From contig JBMNTN010000078.1 of NCBI GenBank assembly GCA_050945755.1, forward strand, positions 1 through 7,552: DNA of 7,552 bases, given 5' to 3'. The notes beneath the pieces were generated by a model, which saw only the letters and a program-made list of their open reading frames with translations, was not told the origin of the DNA and searched no databases. Source of the DNA: JAQVXR01 sp050945755. Lineage in GTDB: Bacteria; Bacillota; Dehalobacteriia; Dehalobacteriales; Dehalobacteriaceae. This document shows positions 1-5,943 of this stretch, piece after piece. Every line of letters begins with the position of its first letter. Positions within the stretch are counted from its first letter, which is position 1. A program made the translations under genes and the position numbers.

Positions 1-892
1 GTACCTGAGGTAACAGCGACAGCGACGGATACTAACGCAACAGTAACGATAATTCCGGCTGACAGTGTGACGGGTACGGCTGTAATTCAGGTAACAGCTG
101 CTGACGGAAGCACTGAGAATACTTATACAATAAGCTTCATAGTTGCTGCCAATAATAATGCAAACTTGAGTGATTTACAGGTGAATGGAGTAACTGTAAA
201 TGGGTTTGTTCCTACAACCTTGAATTATGATATAGTACTGCCTTCGGGAACAACAACTGTTCCAACAGTGTCGGCAGCGGCAGCTGATCCAAATGCGGAT
301 GTAGATATAACCCAGGCAGATGATTTACCGGGAACAGCGACCGTAGTGGTAACAGCAGCAGACGGAACGACGACTAAGACGTATACCATCAAATTTAGTG
401 TGGCCGCCAATACGGATGCAAGTCTCAAGGATTTGAAGGTAGACGGAAACACCATAGAAGGATTTGATCCTGATATACTAACATATAATGTAGAACTGCC
501 CTACGGGACGACGGAGGTACCTGAGGTAACAGCGACAGCGACGGATACTAACGCAACAGTAACGATAATTCCGGCTGACAGTGTTACGGGTACGGCTGTA
601 ATTCAGGTAACAGCTGCTGACGGAAGCACTGAGAATACTTATATGGTAAACTTCATAGTTGCTGCCAATAATAATGCAAACTTGAGTGATTTACAGGTGA
701 ATGGAGTAACTGTAAATGGGTTTGTTCCTACAACCTTGAATTATGATATAGTACTGCCTTCGGGAACAACAACTGTTCCAACAGTGTCGGCAGCGGCAGC
801 TGATCCAAATGCGGATGTAGATATAACCCAGGCAGATGATTTACCGGGAACAGCGACCGTAGTGGTAACAGCAGCAGACGGAACGACGACTA
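1..892 (+). repeat. Near-identical 516-bp two-domain duplication
   Basis: Bases 1 to about 376 are repeated at 517-892. By eye I find five mismatches: one at 69/585 (GTG versus GTT) and four in a cluster near 126-134 versus 642-650, where ACA ATA AGC reads ATG GTA AAC. From there to about 374 the two copies are identical. The step is two 258-bp units (A-B, A-B), so the duplicated block is a pair of domains, not one. The higher identity here than between other units points to a recent duplication or gene conversion. Confidence 0.9.
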
Positions 893-1950
893 AGATCTAT
901 ACCATCAACTTTAGTGTAGCCGCCAATACGGATGCAAGTCTAAGGGATTTGAAGGTAGACGGAAACACCATAGAAGGATTTGATCCTAACACATTTACGT
1001 ATAATGTAGAACTGCCTTACGGAACAACAGAACTACCTGAAGTAACGGCAACGGCAACTGATTCAAATGCAGAAGTAGTAATAACTCAGGCGACTGAATT
1101 ACCGGGTACAACAACAGTGGTGGTAACCGCAGCAGACGGAACGACGACTAAGATCTATACCATCAAATTTAGTGTGGCCGCCAATACGGATGCAAGTCTA
1201 AAGGATTTGAAGGTAGGCGGAAACACCATAGAAGGTTTTGCTCCTAATACATTTACGTATAATGTAGAACTGCCTTACGGAACAACAGAACTACCTGAAG
1301 TAACGGCAACGGCAACTGATTCAAATGCGAAAGTAGATATAACTCAGGCGACTGAATTATCGAGGATAGCGACCGTAGTGGTAACCGCAGCAGACGGAAC
1401 GACGACCAGGACCTATACGATCAGCTTTAGTGTGGCCGCCAATACGGATGCGAGTCTAAAGGATTTGAAGGTAGACGGAGAAACCATAGAGGGTTTTGCT
1501 CCTTCAATATTAACCTATAATATAGTACTGCCTTCGGGAACAACAACTGTTCCAACAGTGTCGGCAGCGGCAGCTGATCCAAATGCGGAAGTAGAAATAA
1601 CCCAGGCGGATAGCTTACCGGGTATGGCAACCGTGGTGATAACCGCAGCAGACGGAACTACGAAGAAGACATATAAGATAACCTTTAGTGTGGCGAAAAA
1701 TAATGATGCCAGTCTGAGTGACTTGAGTGTAGATGGTGAAACTGTAGCAGGCTTTGATTCTTCGATTTATGAGTATGAAGTGATCTTGCCATACGGAACA
1801 GTAGAAGTGCCCAAGGTCACAGCAACATCAAAAGATGAAAATGCCAGTGTAAGTATAACCCATCCGGAAGAGTTACCTGGGACAGCGGAAATAGAGGTAA
1901 CAGCGGAAGATGGAACAACCAGAACATATACCATTAATTTCATACGTGAC
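1..1950 (+). repeat. In-frame tandem array, 258-bp period
   Basis: Equivalent codons (VPEV, VPTV, LPEV or VPKV) fall at 1, 259, 517, 775, 1033, 1291, 1549 and 1807. Every spacing is exactly 258 bp, with no indel, so each unit encodes 86 residues. Structural domains are offset from this register: they begin near the N-A-N/D-L codons at 163, 421, 679, 937, 1195, 1453 and 1711, giving seven complete domains plus the tail of an eighth at the left edge. The last domain (from 1711) is the most diverged, and the array ends near 1950. More units probably lie upstream. Such arrays expand and contract by recombination and are prone to assembly collapse. Confidence 0.95.
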
Positions 1951-2892
1951 GTTGGTCCCGATGAACCGCCGACATTTATCCAAGGATATCCCAAGACTGG
2001 AACATTCAGTTCGTCAGGGGCAGAGATTATCGTAAAAATAAATGAAAATGGTTATGCCTACTTCGTATGTCTGCCTGCTGAGGCGTCAGTTCCATCGTCT
2101 GCGCAGGTGAAAGCAGGAAAGGATGCCGAAGGTAGAACTTTGGATCAAAATCTGAAAGGCAGTATTCAGCTTACCGCTGGCTTGGAAAACAGCATTGTTG
2201 TTAGTGGATTGATTAGTAATACTGATTATGATATTTATATTGTTGCCGCTGATACTGGGCAAAACTTGCAAGCAGCACCGGTAAAGATTAGGGTAAAAAC
2301 CCTGGTTGATGACGGGCAGAAAGAATTAAGCTTTGATGAACCAAATTATCTGTTATTTGTTGATGAGACGCAAAAGGTTATAGTAACCTTAGAGTACCCG
2401 GATGGAAGGAAATATGATGTGACGGAATGGGCAAACTATCAATCAGAAAATCCCGGTATTGTTTCCATTGTTGACACTGGCTTGATTAAAGGCATTGCCA
2501 TGGGTGAGTCTGTTATTACTGCAACTTACGGGGGATTATCAGTAAGTGCCAATGTAGAAGTGATTGAAGGTTGCTTTATTGCAACTGCTGCCTATGGCAG
2601 TTACCTGGATGCCCATGTGCAGGTGTTGAGAGATTTTAGGGACAATGTGCTTCTTAAAACTTCCTGGGGTAAGGCTTTTGTAGCCTGGTACTATCGGAAT
2701 AGCCCGCCCATTGCGGCCTTCATCGCAAAAAATGACTCATTGAGATTTACGGTCAGGGCTGCTCTTACTCCGGTGGTATTTGTGATCAAATATCCTATAA
2801 ATAGCAGTGTCATTCTGCTCTTGGTGATGATTCTGATTTCCTTTATCATGCGGCGCAGGATCAATAATAATTATAGCCAGCATATCCGTTAA
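1..2892 (+). CDS. Repeat-rich surface protein: cadherin-like domains, FN3-like, Big_2, CFI-box C-terminus (5' partial)
   Basis: The frame is open from the first base and ends at TAA 2890-2892, giving 963 residues in the window; residue 1 here is the codon at base 1. The N-terminus lies upstream: the GTG at 67 is inside a repeat unit, has no ribosome binding site, and reads GTT in the sister unit at 583. Residues 1 to about 650 are 86-residue units of the cadherin-like beta-sandwich type (Pfam Cadherin-like), with signatures such as ASLKDLKVDG, GFDPDILTYNVELPYGTTE and VTAADGTTTKTYTI. Residues about 656-768 resemble a fibronectin III or similar beta-sandwich. Residues about 774-856 match Big_2 (YPDGRKYDVTEWANYQSENP, then GLIKGIAMGESVITATYGG). 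Residues 858-867 are the CFI box, CFIATAAYGS. A hydrophobic segment at about 935-950 is followed by RRR. The likely role is an exported, membrane-anchored stalk or adhesin; the ligand is unknown. Confidence 0.93.
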   Translation, partial: VPEVTATATDTNATVTIIPADSVTGTAVIQVTAADGSTENTYTISFIVAANNNANLSDLQVNGVTVNGFVPTTLNYDIVLPSGTTTVPTVSAAAADPNADVDITQADDLPGTATVVVTAADGTTTKTYTIKFSVAANTDASLKDLKVDGNTIEGFDPDILTYNVELPYGTTEVPEVTATATDTNATVTIIPADSVTGTAVIQVTAADGSTENTYMVNFIVAANNNANLSDLQVNGVTVNGFVPTTLNYDIVLPSGTTTVPTVSAAAADPNADVDITQADDLPGTATVVVTAADGTTTKIYTINFSVAANTDASLRDLKVDGNTIEGFDPNTFTYNVELPYGTTELPEVTATATDSNAEVVITQATELPGTTTVVVTAADGTTTKIYTIKFSVAANTDASLKDLKVGGNTIEGFAPNTFTYNVELPYGTTELPEVTATATDSNAKVDITQATELSRIATVVVTAADGTTTRTYTISFSVAANTDASLKDLKVDGETIEGFAPSILTYNIVLPSGTTTVPTVSAAAADPNAEVEITQADSLPGMATVVITAADGTTKKTYKITFSVAKNNDASLSDLSVDGETVAGFDSSIYEYEVILPYGTVEVPKVTATSKDENASVSITHPEELPGTAEIEVTAEDGTTRTYTINFIRDVGPDEPPTFIQGYPKTGTFSSSGAEIIVKINENGYAYFVCLPAEASVPSSAQVKAGKDAEGRTLDQNLKGSIQLTAGLENSIVVSGLISNTDYDIYIVAADTGQNLQAAPVKIRVKTLVDDGQKELSFDEPNYLLFVDETQKVIVTLEYPDGRKYDVTEWANYQSENPGIVSIVDTGLIKGIAMGESVITATYGGLSVSANVEVIEGCFIATAAYGSYLDAHVQVLRDFRDNVLLKTSWGKAFVAWYYRNSPPIAAFIAKNDSLRFTVRAALTPVVFVIKYPINSSVILLLVMILISFIMRRRINNNYSQHIR

Positions 2893-2906
2893 ATAAAAAT
2901 CAAAAC

Positions 2907-2943
2907 AAAAACAGCTTGTAAGATTCATTACAAGCTGTTTTTT
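2907..2943 (+). terminator. Rho-independent terminator of the surface-protein gene
   Basis: An uninterrupted stem of about 15 bp (2907-2921 with 2928-2942) has a GATTCA loop and contains ACAGCTTGTAA/TTACAAGCTGT. The 3' arm ends in TTTTTT. It lies 15 bases after the stop codon. The 5' arm begins with A residues, so the element would also work for minus-strand transcripts reading through the ABM gene. Confidence 0.9.
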
Positions 2944-3103
2944 AGTCTATAAGAAAGCATAACTTCCTATAAAAAAGCAATAACTTCTTTCTGAAGTAAG
3001 CGCTCAGTATTTGTCAATGGCCATTAACAGTACCATTATTCGGTTCTGGAATGGTATGACCAAGGGAAAATGGGATTAGGAATCGCATAAGATAAAAATG
3101 AAA

Positions 3104-3131
3104 GCTACTTTATTAAAGGTAGCAATTTTTT
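3104..3131. terminator. Hairpin just past the ABM gene stop, possible terminator
   Basis: GCTACTTT (3104-3111) pairs with GGTAGC and the preceding AA (3116-3123) through an 8-bp stem with one G-U pair and an ATTA loop. On the plus strand it is followed by AA and T6 (3126-3131). On the minus strand it follows the ABM stop by about 10 bases, but the T tract is broken (TTTCATTTTT). It probably separates the convergent genes. It is weaker than the hairpin at 2907-2943. Confidence 0.5.
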
Positions 3132-3133
3132 CA

Positions 3134-3424
3134 CTAAACTAATTCATCATACTTTTGCAGTTCCGGTGGGCCATCTAATAAATCATCGAATTTATCAGCA
3201 AAAGCATTGAAGTAAGATGATGCTGAATGAAAATCTAATGCCGACTGATCAGAATACTTTTCAACAAATAGGATTTCTGCGGGGTTATCCTGTGATACAT
3301 GAGGGATATACATCAAACAATCTTGTTCCTTTTCCCTTACTTCATTAGCTATTTTTATACATTCCTCAATCAAAGCTTTTTCCTTTCCGGGCTTTGCTTT
3401 CATTTTAGCAATTAAGGTAACCAA
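3134..3424 (-). CDS. ABM-domain protein, putative quinol monooxygenase (YgiN-like)
   Basis: This 96-residue protein has the usual length and layout of the antibiotic biosynthesis monooxygenase family, a dimeric ferredoxin-like fold. It opens with a first beta strand (VTLIAKMKAKPGKEKALIEE), followed by a long helix, the C-x-x-Y turn (DCLMYIPHVSQDNP), the strand ILFVEKYSDQSALDFH, and the helix ASSYFNAFADKFDDLLDGPP. The family includes quinol and aromatic oxygenases acting without cofactors, haem-degrading enzymes, and many members of unknown substrate, so the reaction here is not assigned. It has no signal peptide and is probably cytoplasmic. The start is TTG (3424-3422), supported by AAAGGGGG 9 bases upstream; no ATG suits. 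It is convergent with the surface-protein gene and appears monocistronic, with terminators on either side. Confidence 0.88.
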   Translation of the reverse strand: MVTLIAKMKAKPGKEKALIEECIKIANEVREKEQDCLMYIPHVSQDNPAEILFVEKYSDQSALDFHSASSYFNAFADKFDDLLDGPPELQKYDELV

Positions 3425-3433
3425 TGAATAAAT

Positions 3434-3441
3434 CCCCCTTT
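3434..3441 (-). promoter_or_regulatory. Ribosome binding site fixing the TTG start of the ABM gene
   Basis: On the minus strand the sequence reads AAAGGGGG, then 9 bases, then TTG. This is the only good Shine-Dalgarno match near the 5' end of the frame, so it decides the non-ATG start. Confidence 0.75.
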
Positions 3442-3491
3442 CTTTACTTTAAATTAATCTGGTTTTTATCAAGCTTTCCATTAATAACCAT

Positions 3492-3500
3492 AATATACCA
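3492..3500 (-). promoter_or_regulatory. Possible extended -10 promoter for the ABM gene
   Basis: The minus strand reads TGG TATATT, which fits a TGn extended -10 followed by a five-of-six match to TATAAT, about 70 bases before the TTG start. There is no convincing TTGACA at 16-18 bases upstream, which extended -10 promoters can tolerate. AT-rich DNA throws up such matches by chance. Confidence 0.4.
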
Positions 3501-3698
3501 CAAATCGGGTAGCAGAATTTGTCTAACTATAGTGTCTTAATAAATAAGTTGTTATATAAATTGTCTTACCAGAAAAAAACTTTTCCCGCCCGTTTTTTCC
3601 CCACCATTTTGATACGGATAACGGTTTTGAGAGGGATATTGGTATAAGTAGAAGCAGCTTTTCCCAGTTAAAACGGCTTAGACGCTACTCAAAAATTT
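3501..3698. other. Intergenic stretch with short TGTCTTA-like repeats, no gene seen
   Basis: No frame with a ribosome binding site and credible protein was found. The left part holds three related short direct repeats on the plus strand: TGTCTAAC at 3520, TGTCTTAA at 3533 and TGTCTTAC at 3562. The part from 3610 to 3690 has a readable plus-strand stretch (for example FDTDNGFERDIGISRSSF) without a start and without a recognised family. This could be a decayed gene or mobile-element scar, but nothing proves it. Confidence 0.35.
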
Positions 3699-3728
3699 TA
3701 AAAAGCAGCCGGTTAGGGCTGCTTTTTA
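3699..3728 (-). terminator. Rho-independent terminator of the sigma/anti-sigma unit
   Basis: A 12-13 bp perfect stem (AAAAAGCAGCC at 3700-3710 with GGCTGCTTTTT at 3717-3727) has a GGTTAG loop. On the minus strand the 3' arm ends in TTTTT with A/T-rich sequence after it. It starts 17 bases beyond the anti-sigma stop codon. The arms are A-/T-flanked, so it can act in both directions. Confidence 0.88.
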
Positions 3729-3744
3729 GTTACCGCTTCTCTCT

Positions 3745-5052
3745 CTAATCAAGGGGGATATCAATAGTTTTATGATAGTTTTTCTCGTATGTTATGCGCT
3801 GTATATTCAATTTTAGCATACTGCCTGAGCCTGGAAAGTGCAGTATTCTTGTATGGAGAATGGTTCCGTCCGGTTTTTTCTCATATTGATCCGATGTAGT
3901 TTCTATGAGATCTGCTTTTTCATTATCTATGATTAGATCTACCTGGGTGAGGACAACACTTTCTTCAGTGGTAATTTTGATAAATGTGTCTTCATTTTTA
4001 TGAAACACTTCATTAATAACTATTTTTTGGCCCAGGATTTCGAGGCTTTTTTCCTCATCATTAATATTTAACTCTACTTCTTCATAGACATCATGGTCGG
4101 CAGCAAAACTCGCCAGTTGAAGCTGTAACTCTTTTAAATCCTTGGGCAAAGCATCAAATTCCTGGTGGAAGATGATTCCTTTCATGTCGGTACTCATGCC
4201 GCTGCTTTGCTGGGGAACTTCTTTGCCGTTGGCGATAAGTTTGAGGTCTATATGATTAGGTCTCATGCGTTCGCCTTTCATTTCATCCCGGGCTAATTCC
4301 CAGATACTTTGGATCTGCCCTTTAATCACTGTTGTGGTGGGGGAGGCAGTAATAGAATCAAAGCGAATTTTATTTCCGTCAACCTCCAGTACTTTGTTAA
4401 GTGATTTTTTGATGGTATGTCCCATGGCTTTAGTCCAATCCAAGGTAAAAGGGATTTCCCCAATTTCCCTTTGGGTATCTTCTTCCAGGGAAAAAGAAAG
4501 TTTTAGCTTCTTTTCAAAGAAAAGGGGAGTTTGAAATTGAAGCATGTTTTTCATTTCAGTTTTTTCCTCATTCATGTTTCCCTGGCCGCTGTACATTTGG
4601 TATTCCTTAAATAATCCTTTCAGTGACATGGAGTGGTGTAGATATAACTCATCCACCGTACCTTTCGGGTCTTTAATTGTATAGAAAACCAGCATTTGAT
4701 TGTCATCCAGCATGATACCGTCCAGGGTGACACTAACACCGTTTTTAAAGGTATAGCTTTTGCCGATTGTCTGCCCGCTGCCTAATTCATTGAGTTCCCT
4801 TAGGGTACCAGACATCACTTGATCATATCCCAACAATTTTTTTCCGTAATAGGCGAGGGTGTCTATTTGTGAACTAAAAATAAATAATGCAATAATAAGT
4901 ACTGCCACCTTGGGTAACCACGTTATCCCGGCCCTTTTTCTTCTTGGGGAGTGTTCGAGGGCTTGGCGCAGTCGCTCTTCCATTTCCTCAGGGGGTTCGA
5001 TCCGGTTAAATTTTTCTCCCTGTCTTTTAAGCATGTTTTCAATTTCCGCCAA
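3745..5052 (-). CDS. DUF4179-type membrane anti-sigma factor
   Basis: With the TTG start at 5052 this is 435 residues; the frame stays open further upstream to 5088. Residues 1-44 are charged and cytoplasmic (IEPPEEMEERLRQALE), the expected sigma-binding part. Residues about 45-61 form one membrane segment (WLPKVAVLIIALFIFSS), and about 370 extracytoplasmic residues follow. The stretch after the membrane segment (DTLAYYGKKLLGYDQVMSG, then SYTFKNGVSVTLDGIMLDDN and MLVFYTIKDP) matches the DUF4179 family. The distal half, mainly beta strands, fits the DUF5643-like domain often found behind it. DUF4179 proteins are usually encoded right after ECF sigma genes and are taken to hold the sigma factor at the membrane until an envelope signal arrives; the signal here is unknown. 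No zinc-binding HxxxCxxC motif is present, so it is not a ZAS-type anti-sigma. The frame overlaps the sigma gene by 14 bases, which suggests translational coupling. Confidence 0.88.
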   Translation of the reverse strand: MAEIENMLKRQGEKFNRIEPPEEMEERLRQALEHSPRRKRAGITWLPKVAVLIIALFIFSSQIDTLAYYGKKLLGYDQVMSGTLRELNELGSGQTIGKSYTFKNGVSVTLDGIMLDDNQMLVFYTIKDPKGTVDELYLHHSMSLKGLFKEYQMYSGQGNMNEEKTEMKNMLQFQTPLFFEKKLKLSFSLEEDTQREIGEIPFTLDWTKAMGHTIKKSLNKVLEVDGNKIRFDSITASPTTTVIKGQIQSIWELARDEMKGERMRPNHIDLKLIANGKEVPQQSSGMSTDMKGIIFHQEFDALPKDLKELQLQLASFAADHDVYEEVELNINDEEKSLEILGQKIVINEVFHKNEDTFIKITTEESVVLTQVDLIIDNEKADLIETTSDQYEKKPDGTILHTRILHFPGSGSMLKLNIQRITYEKNYHKTIDIPLD

Positions 5053-5563
5053 AATCTTCACCTCCCAGAATAACTTTGAGTTTTGCAAGGCCTGTATAAA
5101 TACGGGATTTAACGGTACCCACCGGTATTTTCAAGACTTCGGCGATAGTTTGATACTCCCAATCCAGGAAAAAACGTAGTTTCAAAACCTCTTGATGTTT
5201 CCGGCTCAACTTTGAAAGAGCTGAGTCAAGCATAATTTCCTCCTCTTTTTCATGAAACTCTCCTTCATAGGATATTTCAGGTAACCGTTCAAAGGGGATT
5301 CTCTTATTTTTATTTCGTAAAATTTTTTTACAACAGTTAACCAGTATGGTCCGGCTCCAAGTGTCAAAGCGTGCTTCGTTCTTTAACTCAGATATTTTCT
5401 CATATAAAATAACAATCATATCTGCCAAAGCATCCAAAGCATCAGCTTGATTTTTGGTATAAGCATAGGCTAGACGAAAATAATCTTGTTTTTCATCCAT
5501 TATTAACCGGACGAGTGCATCTTTGTTGCCTTTTTTTGCTTCCTTCACCAGAGTTACATCCAC
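5039..5563 (-). CDS. ECF-type sigma-70 family RNA polymerase sigma factor
   Basis: This 174-residue protein has the usual ECF length with regions 2 and 4 only. Region 2 spans about residues 10-88: core-binding helix QADALDALADMIVILYEKI, then FDTWSRTILVNCCKKILRNK, corresponding to the -10 recognition/melting part. A short acidic linker (EGEFHEKEEE) follows. Region 4 spans about 112-165, with LSRKHQEVLKLRFFLDWEYQ and the helix-turn-helix TIAEVLKIPVGTVKSRIYTG that reads the -35 element. It directs RNA polymerase to an alternative promoter set, probably envelope-stress genes, and is presumably held inactive by the downstream DUF4179 protein. The start is GTG (5563-5561), with GAGGTG at 5569-5574. 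ECF genes are commonly autoregulated, but I could not identify a convincing ECF or sigma-A promoter in the AT-rich upstream region. Confidence 0.93.
   Translation of the reverse strand: MDVTLVKEAKKGNKDALVRLIMDEKQDYFRLAYAYTKNQADALDALADMIVILYEKISELKNEARFDTWSRTILVNCCKKILRNKNKRIPFERLPEISYEGEFHEKEEEIMLDSALSKLSRKHQEVLKLRFFLDWEYQTIAEVLKIPVGTVKSRIYTGLAKLKVILGGEDFGGN
5059..5066 (-). promoter_or_regulatory. Shine-Dalgarno deciding a TTG start for the anti-sigma gene
   Basis: Inside the last codons of the sigma gene the minus strand reads GGGAGGTG. Its GGAGG core stands 8 bases before TTG GCG GAA ATT. The far-upstream ATG (5088) and the internal ATG at 5034-5032 lack comparable sites, so TTG at 5052-5050 is the best-supported start. 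Confidence 0.75.
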
Positions 5564-5568
5564 GTGAG

Positions 5569-5574
5569 CACCTC
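5569..5574 (-). promoter_or_regulatory. Ribosome binding site of the sigma gene (GTG start)
   Basis: The minus strand reads GAGGTG, then CTCAC, then GTG. The GAGG core is 7 bases from the start codon. An ATG two bases further on is out of frame and runs straight into TAA, so GTG is the real start. Confidence 0.7.
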
Positions 5575-5769
5575 ACTCTCAAGAATAAGAGTAATCAGAG
5601 GAGTAAAAAGTTCATTTTTATATTAAAAAATTTAGATTAAAATATCGGGCAGGATCTAAACCATTCAGAGTTAATTGAATGATTATGACAAGTTCGTGAT
5701 AATAATAGTTGTTTCCTTGTGTCATAAGAGAAAGGTTGTTAACTAAGATATTAACACAAAAAAAGACAG
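5575..5769. other. Intergenic region upstream of the sigma gene, no gene seen
   Basis: AT-rich DNA without a supportable frame. It contains a 6-bp inverted repeat with an 8-base spacer (TGTTAA 5737-5742, TTAACA 5751-5756) that could be an operator or chance. It also has an A8 run at 5758-5764 and adjacent bases, which reads as a T run after the small peptide candidate on the minus strand. The sigma promoter must lie here or further upstream, but no hexamer pair stands out. Confidence 0.4.
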
Positions 5770-5880
5770 TCATTCATCAGGTAATTTCATGGCTGTAAAG
5801 ACAGCATCCTCATAAACAACAGCGAAAATATTAAGGATATGTGCAATTAAACCAGAAAGAAGCACGGTTCTCTGATTCAT
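5770..5880 (-). CDS. Possible 36-residue hydrophobic peptide (unrecognised)
   Basis: ATG (5880-5878) to TGA (5772-5770) encodes 36 residues. It begins MNQRTVLLSGLIAHI, with a hydrophobic run at residues 6-22 (VLLSGLIAHILNIFAVV), then an acidic/polar tail VYEDAVF and ending MKLPDE. A GGGGGTG site lies 7 bases before the ATG, which is good for a chance frame. Just past the stop comes CTTTTTTT on the minus strand; ACAG-CAT upstream can pair imperfectly with ATG-CTGT, giving a weak terminator-like structure. I recognise no family. The size and layout would fit a small membrane peptide, a toxin-like peptide or an exported signalling peptide, but none is shown. It lies 206 bases upstream of the sigma gene in the same direction and is divergent from the lipoprotein gene. 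Short frames of this size also arise by chance. Confidence 0.4.
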   Translation of the reverse strand: MNQRTVLLSGLIAHILNIFAVVYEDAVFTAMKLPDE

Positions 5881-5895
5881 TTTTCAACACCCCCA

Positions 5896-5904
5896 TGGTA
5901 TAAT
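5896..5904 (+). promoter_or_regulatory. Extended -10 promoter for the lipoprotein gene
   Basis: TGG TATAAT is a perfect -10 hexamer with the TGn extension, 39 bases before the ATG at 5944. The -35 position (5876-5881, TTCATT) is poor, which the extended -10 may offset. The element overlaps the 5' end of the divergent small peptide candidate, so the two transcripts, if both real, could interfere. Confidence 0.65.
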
Positions 5905-5930
5905 TTAACAAACGATTGGTTGAATTTTAC

Positions 5931-5936
5931 GGAGGG
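5931..5936 (+). promoter_or_regulatory. Ribosome binding site of the lipoprotein gene
   Basis: GGAGGG, with the GGAGG core 8 bases before ATG 5944. This near-ideal site fixes the start. Confidence 0.85.
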
Positions 5937-5943
5937 AAAAGAT

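Noticed and set aside
67..69. GTG as the start of the surface-protein gene
   Set aside because: The frame is open to base 1, the codon is within a repeat unit, no Shine-Dalgarno precedes it, and the sister unit has GTT at the same place. The gene starts upstream of the window.
225..455. Minus-strand frame of 76 codons in the repeat array
   Set aside because: Antisense shadow of the repeat units, with no ribosome binding site. Other minus-strand frames at 1427-1630, 1767-1994, 2086-2271 and 2737-2928 are rejected for the same reason.
1..1950. CRISPR or other non-coding repeat array
   Set aside because: The repeats are 258 bp, in frame throughout and translate to conserved beta-sandwich domains; there are no unique spacers.
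3010..3100. Possible protein remnant (reads EWYDQGKMGLGIA then stop on the plus strand)
   Set aside because: Too short, no start, and no family recognised. A 6-bp ACCATT/AATGGT inverted repeat here is also within chance expectation.
4265..4534. Plus-strand frame opposite the anti-sigma gene
   Set aside because: Lies wholly opposite a well-supported gene and encodes a low-complexity Ser-rich product. The frame at 4859-5179 is likewise antisense to sigma/anti-sigma.
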